Origin: Adiantum capillus-veneris
Lineage: Eukaryota; Streptophyta; Polypodiopsida; Polypodiales; Pteridaceae
NCBI GenBank assembly: GCA_014529385.2
Contig: CM043963.1
Span: 104,638,912 to 104,702,911, forward strand
DNA length: 64,000 bases
Reading direction: 5' to 3'
The translations under genes and the position numbers were made by a program. The number at the start of each line of letters is the position of its first letter. Position 1 is the stretch's first letter. Shown piece after piece: positions 45,701 to 54,810 of the stretch. The notes below the pieces were generated by a model. It was not told the DNA's origin, searched no databases, and saw nothing but the letters and a program-made list of their open reading frames with translations.

Positions 45701-45750
45701 TTTAATATGAGAAAATCATTTGGTAAAGTTAGATATTATATTTTATGACA
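41897..45750 (-). mobile_element. 5' LTR of E, split by an insertion
   Basis: 41897-43393 and 45571-45750 together match the left LTR (34947-36598). The interruption sits at TTTGGTAGATCG|...|CCATCTCC, where the left LTR reads TTTAGTAGACCGTCTCC. (GT)n at about 42593-42628 and (CT)n at 42663-42704. Confidence 0.88.
43394..45570. mobile_element. Insertion of about 2.18 kb in the LTR of E, unclassified
   Basis: Absent from the other LTR, so it is a separate insertion. The ends are TGTCAAG...CATGACA, giving a 5-bp perfect inverted terminus and weak extended similarity. Flanks TCGT (left) and CCAT (right) could be a 4-bp duplication of CCGT after CpG decay. Within it, two adjacent minus-strand frames (44048-43800 and 43803-43591) encode similar ~65-residue blocks (FQ..I..LFG..RL..I ... 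ILP.I.Y....DV), and a plus frame at 44176-44415 is Arg/Lys/Glu-rich. No transposase, gag or RT is seen. A non-autonomous DNA transposon with captured sequence is one option, an LTR derivative another. Confidence 0.6.
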
Positions 45751-45755
45751 ACACA

Positions 45756-46914
45756 TGTCAGCTCCCTAGCCCAATTGCCCACAAGGTGCACTCATATCCT
45801 ATTGGATGGCCATAGAGGTGGACCAATGAGAATAAGGCTAGAGTAAATCTAGTTTAATTAATTTGAAAACACTTAATAAAAGAACTAATAAGAATTAAGC
45901 TCTCTAGAAGACTATTGGCCAGTGTCCGAAGGGGTCCAATGAGCAATAGCCCAATGGCTTTCCTGATTCCTATTGGCCAGAAGACAAAGGGGTCCAATGA
46001 GAGTTTAATTGCATTATTTAATTACCTAAAGCTCTCACAAAAGAGGAAAGGGGGACACATGTCACAAGGCTATCACTTATGCTTCTCAATTATGATTGGC
46101 TAAGCTTTGCAGGGTCCAATGGGGTGCCAGCAAACAGTAAATTGCAAGAGGGGTCGACCAAGAGAGAGAGAGAGAGGGGTCTGATTTTGGCAAGCATTAT
46201 TACACACACACTCACACAATCTCATGTGTGAAGCAAGAAGACTCTCTCTCTCCTTCTCAAGCTTTAATGGAAAGCTCATCATCTACTCCAAGCTTATGAG
46301 AAGGGAGGCCTACGCCAACAACTCTTGGCTTTGTGATGCAAATCCAACCAAGAGCCAAGCTTCAATGCATGCTCACCTCCTCTACCATGCTAATTACTAA
46401 GCTATGCTAAGCTATTATGAGTGACTATGTGAGGAGATATACTTCTTTCTCGTAAGACTACTCCTTCCTCTCAATCTATTCTCATACCCCGCTAGCTCTC
46501 ACCATCTTCGAAGGTGTGTGAGGTCTTGGGTCTGAGACCGTGAATTGATGTTGTGTTTTATAAGTGTGTGCATGGTGCTTGAAGCTTCCATCTTCATTGC
46601 ACCATCAAGTTATTGAAGGAACACAAAGTATTGTATTGTAAGATGTCTCACTTAATGGGGGAAGCCTATAATAGAAAGCCTTTTGGAGGGGGGACCAGCT
46701 CCATATAAATCCGGTCTTCAACTGTTATCAATAGCTTAATTTCTCTCTCTTTTGAAGTATTGTTCATGCCTATCTAACTAGGTGTTATTCTTTTTGTTGC
46801 TCTCTCCATCCAAGCACTCTTGTTATGATCATTAGGAATCTATTCTAATGAAATGCCCACTATGTTCATGTTATTTTCCACTACACACAAGTTACTAGGC
46901 CATTAAATGTTACA
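45756..46914 (+). mobile_element. 3' LTR of D, second part
   Basis: Continues the interrupted LTR of D after the right ACACA duplication. It shares with the (inverted) E LTR the phrases CTAGCTCTC...CTTCGAAGGTG and ACTATGTTCATGTT. It ends ...AATGTTACA. Its reading frames have no coding meaning. Confidence 0.8.
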
Positions 46915-47588
46915 GGCTGCCTGTGCTCGAAGTCAAGAAAACGCTCGATGTTGGCTTCCGCCGCCACGCGAAAGCGTGCTAGTCGAATAGCCACAAATCG
47001 GTGTCAAAACCGATGCGCCAAGTCGAGCCGTCAATACTCGAGGCCGTAGACGATGCTAGAAGACCAAACTCACGCTGATGCCTGATAACCCTGGGCTTAC
47101 TCGCCCGCACGTAGCCAGTGTGTTCTCACATAGTTCACTTTCTCTCAATCTCCTTTCACTCTCCAAGCAGTTGTACACCAAACTATCTTGAAAAACACAG
47201 TCTCTGTGTTTTGGATTTTCGACCCACCTACACTCTAAATTTGAAAACAATTTCTTCTACAAAGTTGTAGATCTTGAAGAGATCTACGTTTTGATTAAAA
47301 AAAGTTTTGAAATTGAATCTTTCTAACTCAAGTTATGGCCAAAATACTGAACAACTGTCAAGCTGCCAAACCTGAGCGACCTGCTTCTCAGTGTCCCTAG
47401 CTCACAAAAAACTTGATCTCTCTCTCTCCCCTTTTGCCTCGTGTAGTGTAAGCTCATGTTACCTTGATCTCTGAGATCCACTTTCCGAATCCGTGTTGAA
47501 CCGCCTCCGATCCGACGCCGCCAAGCACCGAACTCCATCGCCACCGAGAAATCGCCACCGTCGCCGCCTAGCCATAGCTCTAATACCA
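46915..47588 (-). mobile_element. Leader of a Copia/TRIM-like element, with primer site
   Basis: The complement of 47577-47588 is TGGTATTAGAGC, an initiator Met-tRNA site with one change, two bases from the LTR at 47591. As in the element at the left edge, an ATG follows directly (GAGCTATGG). The remaining ~570 bases are GC-richer than their surroundings and show no Gag motif. They stop where the LTR of D ends. Confidence 0.55.
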
Positions 47589-47590
47589 AT

Positions 47591-47816
47591 TGATGAGTGC
47601 GTATGTTCGCGGATGCATGTGTGCGTGTACGATGCGGTGCATGTGGGGAAAGGGGAAGAGCACAAGCTGGTGTGGGTAGAGCAGCTTCACAAGACTTAAG
47701 ATGAGGAGCTCCTTACTCTCATATGTAATGAAGAATAAGGGTATGTACACACATGAGTGGACAGCCGGACACTGAACGTCCGGGCGAGCAAAAGACGGAA
47801 CTCCTTTACCCCAACA
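47591..47816 (-). mobile_element. Short LTR (226 bp), Copia/TRIM superfamily, diverged copy
   Basis: On the minus strand it runs from TGTTGGGGTAAAGG to CTCATCA. Its first bases match the LTRs at 285-472 and 27358-27548 (TGTTGGGGTATAGG), while the rest is diverged. The adjacent primer site at 47577-47588 makes it a 5' LTR. Confidence 0.65.
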
Positions 47817-48196
47817 CAATGCGCCAATTATACCAAGCACACTGAATATAAAGAAGAAAAAAAAGCGCCTAATATGCCATGCAAGAGATCGCGATCTGCA
47901 TGGAGGGAACTTGTAGAGCGAGCGACCTTGGTGTAGTTGCAGCAAAGTGGACGTAGGCAATACTTAAGGACACGATAATGCACGGAGGTGGGAGCTCGAA
48001 TAGAGCTAGGTTACGTCCACTAAGCTTGATGATTGGCGCTCCGATGCAAACAAAACACAACACGTAGCAGGGTTCTCTTCACCGACTCAACGAGCAAGCT
48101 CATTCACTCTTTATCTAAGTAAGCATGGGCATCTCGCTATGATGCTCTCATCCCCTTAGACACACTCTATCCTCGCTCCTCCGATGTCAACCTTTC

Positions 48197-48785
48197 AAAA
48201 CATCTTAAGTGCATAAGTGAAGGGTGAGTTTAGGAAATGAAAAGACCATGAAAGTGGAAAGGCAAAGACATTTTATTTCCATATAAAGAAGAGATGGTCA
48301 AGTGCACATTCGTACATTTGTGTTTTTCTTTTGTTTATTTCTCTTTAGAGTTTTCTTCTCTTTAGAGTCTCCTTGCACTATACCATTACATACTAGTTAG
48401 GCCGACGGGCTCCTCTCGCCTCTCTCTCGATTTTAGCACATTCTCTCTCTCTCTCTCTCTGTGTGATACCCGCCGGTTAAACGTGCTACTGACGCGTGGT
48501 AGGGAGGGGGAGCAAGCATCCCTCCCCTCATTATAGATAGTATAGATACCTTTTAATTTAGGTATATCTTTTAACTAAATAAAAAGGTATTCTTAATGAC
48601 TTAAAAATAAATGAAAAGCTTTCCTAATGGCTCTAAATAGCTTGAAAACGCTAGATGAAAGAAAATTAAGTAAGGTGCCCGTCTCGATTTATATGCACAC
48701 AAAAACACTTTTGACTTTCCGCCTCCATGGTCTTTTCATTTCCAGAACTCACCCTTCACTTATGCACTTAAGATGTTTTGAAAAG
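48197..48785. mobile_element. Foldback/MITE-like element with inverted arms of about 80 bp
   Basis: The complement of 48197-48278 (CATGGTCTTTTCATTTCC ... CACCCTTCACTTATGCACTT ... AAGATGTTTTGAAA) reappears on the plus strand at 48710-48785 with few changes. The two arms enclose ~430 bases with no coding capacity. Related single-strand copies occur at 51545-51790. Target duplications were not identified. Confidence 0.6.
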
Positions 48786-48819
48786 ATTATTAATTGTCTG
48801 AGATTGGGAAACCTATAGC

Positions 48820-48897
48820 TTGAAGTTAATATAGCCACCTAAAAAATGGTGAAATTCATTGAAGTTAATATAGCCACCTAAAAAATGGTGAAATTCA
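48820..48897 (+). repeat. Perfect tandem duplication, 2 x 39 bp
   Basis: The unit beginning TTGAAGTTAATATAGCCACC occupies 48820-48858 and 48859-48897 without visible differences, so it is recent. Confidence 0.9.
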
Positions 48898-49291
48898 GAG
48901 GTCAACTTTAATTTAGAAAGTAAAAACCTTCACAAGTTGGGACGAAATCATTGTTGAAGCCTGCAATTACAGTAGTTGATATACCCCTACACATTTCCAA
49001 GTTTTCAAAGAAGAACTATTTTTTCAAGCACAAATATGAGCTACACTTACGAGTAGAATTTGTGAGAGTTGAACCGCATCATCAATTTGTGCAAAACAAT
49101 TGCTTCATTCAAGTCATAAACTTCAAGATCGTGGAGAGAGGGAGAGAGAGAAGGATTGTGGGGGTGGGGGGTGGGGGGGGAGGGGGACCTAAGGGAGATG
49201 ATGAACCACGTGCTCTTCAAAGCTAGCACTCACCACCAATGTAACCTCCTACTCACGCTTTGTTTATTGGGATATGGTATGGTCACCATTT

Positions 49292-49305
49292 TGTGTGTGT
49301 GTGTG

Positions 49306-49343
<38 letters not shown>

Positions 49344-49363
49344 TTTGTGTGTGGCTTTTTTTT

Positions 49364-49412
<49 letters not shown>

Positions 49413-49560
49413 GTTGTGGTTGGTAACATTCAAGAAAAAGCAATGGTATGTATGTACATGTCATATGTACCCAACATGATATTAGGAACTAGAGAAACAC
49501 ACACATTAGACTAGTGTGTGTGCGTGCGCGCGTGCGGTAGAGAGAGAGAGAGAGAGAGAG
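49292..49560. repeat. Compound microsatellite cluster
   Basis: (GT)n 49292-49306, (GA)n 49309-49341, (GT)n 49366-49410 and (GA)n 49539-49560 within 270 bases. The Thr-His and Cys-Val repeat frames over them are artefacts. Confidence 0.9.
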
Positions 49561-50920
49561 TCTTGGCCATGGACAAATGAGAACAATCGAAGAGCTTTGA
49601 TATATCATTGCAACCCTAGGCAAATGCTGGTCAGCGGTGCCAATGGTGGTTGATTGATACGCCCAAGTCTTGGGCGTCAATTTGAGCCATCATGTGTTGT
49701 GAACCGGGAAGTGAAAGTCACGCGACGGGGACAAAATGCATGCAGGAACTTGAAAATACGAAGGACCCAAGTAGTAGGGGCAACACATAAGATCGTATGT
49801 TCACAAGAGTGCTCCAAAGGACAACACATGGACGAGTGGTAAGGGGAACCGAACATGTTACCCCTTATATTCAGTGACTCACCAAACCAAGAAGGCAACA
49901 AACAAGCGCCTCTATCCAACTTGCATCATTGCATCCAAGTGCAAAGCAAAGGCTACCCCCACATAACTTATAACCACTACATAAGAGTGCACCGGAGATG
50001 GGTCCGTCGATCGGCATGTTGTCGACTCATTGATCGGTCGGAGCTGGTAGTTAAAGATAGTAGAAGGGAAAAAGAAAGGGCCCTATAATTTTCACCACCA
50101 CTGTATTCAAGTTCTTGCAAAGTTGCAAGCCCCCTCGTTGTTTGAGCTCCCAAAAAGCAAAGCCTTTTCTCTGGGTGACAGTGACCAACTACTCGCAAGA
50201 AGCTGCAAAGTGCCAAGCCATCTTTTTCTATTCTCTTCTACCTTGTAAAAAGCCTCTAGTTACCGTTATGTTGTCATACATGAGAGTGCCCTTTGCCACT
50301 CCTGCATACATACATGATTCATGCATCAAAAGTACATCATCCTACATACATATATCTATAATTAAAAATTATATATGTGCAATGTCTAACATATACATGT
50401 ATGCACCTATGCGTACATTCGCATCGCCCCGGTCGATCCTTCTTCCCAAACGTGTCGGAGGCAAGGTTGACTTTTAATGGGCACCCTTGCCCTTCAAATT
50501 TCCCAAAGGTATACTCTTTGTGGTGATTTAGTGTAATTTTTGCAAGGCATCTCCCAATTTCACCCATTCAAAACGGACGAAGTACCCCAAAACAAGTACA
50601 ATGCCCGTCAAAAAGCAACCGCCATTCGAAGGTTTCTAATGTAGCTCATACACCGCCGGACAAATGCACTTCAAAAAGTCCAAACTCCTAGCCGCATGGC
50701 TAATTGCGTCGATGTAGAAAAGAAACTTCATTGTACATCGATGGAACCCAAGGAAGGGTTCATAGGAGGATAGTATCCAAAACTTCAAAAGAGCAAGACT
50801 CTTTACAACATGGCAAACAGTAGCCGCTCATAGAATTACAAAAATAGCCGCTTTGTCCTTAGTTTTTAGCATTAATAATTAACTTTACATAGAATTACTA
50901 CGGCCGGTCGTCTCCGACGG

Positions 50921-50973
<53 letters not shown>

Positions 50974-51522
50974 CGTAAAGGAGCTTCTCTCGTTTTGGAC
51001 TTTAGCCTTCATATCGCAATTTTCGACACGTGTAAAAGACACTCGCTTTGCCATTATAAAATACATATAGATTACAAAAATAGCCGGTTGGTTTGTCCTA
51101 ATTTTCTAGCACTAACAATTAGCTTCATATTAAACAAGCATAAATGGCTCACACATAAATAAAATGTATATAACTCTTTTTTTTTTTTTTAGCAAAACTC
51201 ACAATTGTGAGTGAATTATATTTATCAACCCAAATAATTACAAAGTCTTGTCATGCTCGTGTTGAGCCATGACATCATCCAGAGACCATAATTACATCGA
51301 CTATCAAGACAACCACCCCCTTATCATTGATACATAGGGTTCCTTATCATGTTCTTATGAGAGCTTTTAATTACCAATAACCAAAATTTTTCTCCGTCCT
51401 ATGCATGCCCTCTGCTATCAAAATGTATATCTCTCTTAATAGCTTCAATATATATTCACTACCTATATAGTGTAACTACACAATCTATAGAGAAGAAAAC
51501 GATAAAGGAAAAATAAGCAATG
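49561..51522. other. No gene recognised; (CT)n at 50925-50970
   Basis: Short frames only on both strands. A 46-bp CT run lies at 50925-50970, and a T-run at 51177-51190 is followed by the palindrome CTCACAATTGTGAG. Confidence 0.45.
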
Positions 51523-51790
51523 AAAAACACATATGTGACACAAAAGGTCTTTCTTTCCATTTTCATGGGTTCTTTTCATTTTCTAAACTTACCCTTCACT
51601 TATGAACTTAAGATGTCTTGAAAGGCTTTTTATTTTTTAGAGATTGGAAAAACACATATGTGACACAAAGTCTTTCTTTCCATTTTCATGGGTTCTTTTC
51701 ATTTTTTAAACTCACCCTTCACTTATGAACTTAAAATGTTTTGAAAGGCTTTTTATTTTTTTGAGATTGGAGAGTTTCCGAGATTGGGGA
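51523..51790 (+). repeat. Tandem duplication, units of about 124 bp
   Basis: AACACATATGTGACACAAA...TCTTTCTTTCCATTTTCATGGG...CTTCACTTATGAACTTAA begins near 51525 and again near 51650. The units share sequence with the arms of the inverted element at 48.2-48.8 kb, so this family spread both as direct and as inverted copies. Confidence 0.8.
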
Positions 51791-52775
51791 GACCTACTGG
51801 CTCATATATAAATAAAACTAATCGTTACTTAGATTCTACCAGCATAGAGATTTCACGGCAGACACACACACACAAGAATCTCCCATTTTCTCTTTTTCTA
51901 ATGTGGGGACACACATATTTACTGCAACTAAATTAAAATATAAATATATTGGATGATTTAACATTTCAAGATGCAAAGCAGCAATTGAAGATCTTCCCCA
52001 CTTATTCCGTGATTGCTCAACTATAAGCAGTCTGGCTGGCAAAATTTGCAAATGGATTTAGAAGACATGGAGGTTTACATTTTATAAAAAAGATCTAATC
52101 TTGGGAGGGAAGATGTTAAAGAACCAAGCCCCTTTAATCTGCATGCAAATTGGAGGTAGGAAGCGACACGTATTCGAGAACATCCTCTCCATTGCTCAAT
52201 TTAATGAGGTCATCCAAGAAAGCATGGAAGTGATAACATCATTAGGAAAAAGGAGGAGCTCTAGTGAGTGAAAACAAGCAGTACAAGCCATCACTCTCAA
52301 TTCTAGTTAACACCACTAAAGGTACAGCAATGGTACATTGCATCCTCAACCCTGCCCGCATTTTACACCCAAATTGCCAGTTGCTTCTACTTAGGCAACT
52401 TTGGAAGACCAAGAACGTTCCAAGCTACCCAAGCCAGCTGGATTTGGCCTCTGAGCCTCCATTGTAACTATCTTGGTAACTCTCCTGGTTTTTTATTCCA
52501 GTAACCCCCCTCAAGGCACAAGGGTGTAGAGTTAATATAACATCTCCACCCACAATTGTGAGTATGGCCAAAAAAACATTCCAAGAATACACACCAAGAG
52601 TGCGCACATGGATCGAGCAGATTCAATCCCTATGCACCTAACCACCATGGTTGCCTCCTGGCAAGACTAGCAAAACTAAGCACATGATTACCGCAATGAC
52701 TTAAGTGACCACACCCTCAATGTGCACACAAGCTTCGATTGCAAAGGCTTTGAATACAGTTGCAGTGGTCGAAAA

Positions 52776-53912
52776 AAACCTAAGTTTAGTGTAATCCCAC
52801 CTACATATTTTGAATTTTTACCTCTAAATGTTAAATTTTGAGGGGGAAATCTATGAAAGTGGAAGAATATAGTATTAAAATTTTCATATATTTAGGTTTT
52901 CCAAAATTTCATAGAAAAGTTATTGGCTCTAGTAATGTCGATAAGACTTAATAACATCAGAATATTGCAACCCAAAAGGCTGGATAAGCCATAACTCATG
53001 TAGCATGCAAGCAAGCTAAGGCAGCTACCTATACAAGTCACACTGGTCTAGTGCCCATTTAAAGCAAGCAAAGGCATTAATTCTAGATCTCACCCATTGC
53101 GTGTGCTATCCTTTCCCCACAAAGAAAAGCATTACCCATAGGAACACGTACACAAAAGATCACTTGCAAAAAGGGTTTATTCTTTTATGGGCATTTTACG
53201 GTACATTGCTTGTTCTCTACGGGTAAAAATTTGAGCTACCCTGCAAAAGAAATACACTAAATTAACCCAAAATAATCACTCAAATTTAAAGGCATTTTAG
53301 GGTATTTAGCGCTGTTTTTACTAGCGAAAACGTGTGCTATCCTATCAAGAAAAACACTAAATTAACACAAAATATGTAAAATCTCTAAAATTTGAAGGGA
53401 AAGGGTGCTTACTTGCAAACACTATATTTTGCCTATTTTGCACACATATTTTGATGGCTCACACTTTTCCAATTTTTTGGTGTTTTGAACGTAAAAAGGT
53501 TTTTTTACGGTAAAGACTAGCGACACACTGCAAAAAATACAATGAATTAGCCCAAATATGTAAAATCTCTAAAATTTGAAGGGCAAGGGTGCTCGTCAAA
53601 ATCAACTCTGCATAAAGTTGCAAACACTTGTTTTCAGTACTGCAAGTGTTCTCTCTCAAAACCCCTCCTCTCAAAATGTCATACTATGCAATAACACCCA
53701 ATTGGACTGCTAAGCTTCTCAACAGAAGCCAATGTCCATCAGTGCTCGAACTAAACTTTTCTCTTAAACCTGGGAAACGTAGCAAATTTTAGAGATTAAT
53801 CAGCTTTCCGCACTAATTTCTCTCAATTTTGTACGCTTTCTTATCTCCAAATGCAAAATGTACAAGTAAATTTTCGAAATTTGTAGGTGTGATTACACTA
53901 AAACTAGGTTTA
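52776..53912. mobile_element. MITE-like element with inverted arms of about 60 bp
   Basis: The left arm starts AAACCTAAGTTTAGTGTAAT (52776). The right arm ends with its near-complement (53848-53912, ATTACACTAAAACTAGGTTT). Between them lie degenerate internal repeats: ATGTAAAATCTCTAAAATTT occurs at about 53373 and 53556. No coding capacity and no transposase, so it is likely non-autonomous. Target duplications are not clear. Confidence 0.65.
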
Positions 53913-53925
53913 TTCCCAGCACTGG

Positions 53926-53985
53926 CATTGGCTCTAGTAATGTCGATATATTATTGGCTCTAGTAATGTCGATAAGACTTAATAA
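53926..53985 (+). repeat. Short duplicated phrase, also found inside the MITE-like element
   Basis: ATTGGCTCTAGTAATGTCGATA occurs at 52922, 53927 and 53953. The last two are in tandem and the first lies inside the inverted-repeat element. The longer form with AGACTTAATAA is shared by 52922 and 53953. Confidence 0.85.
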
Positions 53986-54224
53986 TACCGCGGTGCCCAC
54001 AGAATGCGGCAAGAACAGCCATGTTCATAGTCTCTTGGCTCGTGTCGAAAAAACCCATCTCCACATTCATCTATATGGAAAAAACCCATCTCCACCACAT
54101 TCATCCACAAAGCTTCTGCTTAGCCTTTGTTCATGCTCAATTATGTACTAATAATCCCAGGAGATTTAGCAATGCTTTTACAGAAAATAATATTTTGAAA
54201 ACTTCACCCACATAACACTTGCAG

Positions 54225-54340
54225 AACGGTTCTAAGAGGAAGCACGCAGGTCCGTAGACGCCCGAGTTCAACTCCCGCAGTCATCCCATTTTACGTTCTC
54301 CCAAAAGGGAGACACCCACCTACACACACACACACACACA
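54225..54340 (+). repeat. Possible tRNA-derived SINE fragment
   Basis: GAGTTCAACTCC at about 54269 resembles an RNA polymerase III B box (GGTTCGANTCC). AAGCACGCAGG about 30 bases upstream is a weak A-box candidate, and a (CA)n tail follows. A tRNA fold cannot be drawn, so it is not a tRNA gene. Other copies would be needed to establish a SINE. Confidence 0.2.
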
Positions 54341-54520
54341 AAACTGTAGGATGGAGATGCACTATACCTTAGTTATTCCCCTGTTTATGCTCTCTTCTTC
54401 TAGAAATTGTGCAATGGGAGGTACCTACATTTGATGATAATTGACGTAAAGCAAAGTTTCAACTTTTACTCCACTGCCCCACACATGCTACACGCTAGTG
54501 AGTTGCGCTAGTGAGATGCT

Positions 54521-54542
54521 TCACACACACACACACACACAC
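54521..54542. repeat. (AC)n microsatellite
   Basis: An uninterrupted AC run about 270 bases upstream of the BOR-like start codon. A (GT)n run at 54706-54727 lies only 84 bases before it, inside the presumed 5' leader. Confidence 0.85.
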
Positions 54543-54810
54543 ATTACAATTCAATTCAGTAAATCTCTGCAAAACCCACCATGAGAGAATGTTGGGAATG
54601 AGACCCTGCCATCATTAGAATGAAGCTCTGCACTAACAAGGCTACTCATTGATTGAAAGAGCAGATACAGAAGAGCTTTGACTAGACTCTACAACTGCTC
54701 CCCTCTGTGTGTGTGTGTGTGTGTGTGCACGCGCGAGCCTGTCCACACAAACAAGAGACACAGAGAATACCGGTGAGATCTGCTTGGAGCACCAAACTGG
54801 AAGACTTCTC

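Larger units (their letters stand above)
34947..45750 (-). mobile_element. Chromovirus E, complete outline, nested in the LTR of D
   Basis: Minus-strand Ty3/Gypsy chromovirus with two LTRs (34947-36598 and 41897-45750), an initiator-Met-tRNA primer site (41885-41896) and a purine-rich GATTTCAAGAGAGAGATAA beside the 3' LTR (36599 onward). It is flanked by a 5-bp target duplication ACACA at 34942-34946 and 45751-45755. Internal order: gag, protease, RT (palm deleted), RNase H, integrase, chromodomain. The right LTR holds a further 2.2-kb insertion. The clean duplication proves it inserted as one unit into D. Confidence 0.92.
30904..46914 (+). mobile_element. Chromovirus D (5'-truncated), split by the nested element E
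   Basis: Ty3/Gypsy chromovirus on the plus strand: protease, RT, RNase H, integrase and a chromodomain remnant (30904-34200), then AAGAGAGAGG and the 3' LTR starting TGTCATAATAAC at 34526. The LTR runs to 34946, is interrupted by element E, resumes at 45756 and ends ...ATGTTACA at 46914, about 1.58 kb in all. Gag, primer site and 5' LTR are missing; the left edge abuts an unrelated repeat. D and E share LTR starts (TGTCATAA) and pol sequence and belong to one family. Confidence 0.85.

Noticed and set aside
47878-47902. Imperfect palindrome around AGATCGCGATCT
   Set aside because: Single occurrence with no second copy or linked feature; too little support for a site.
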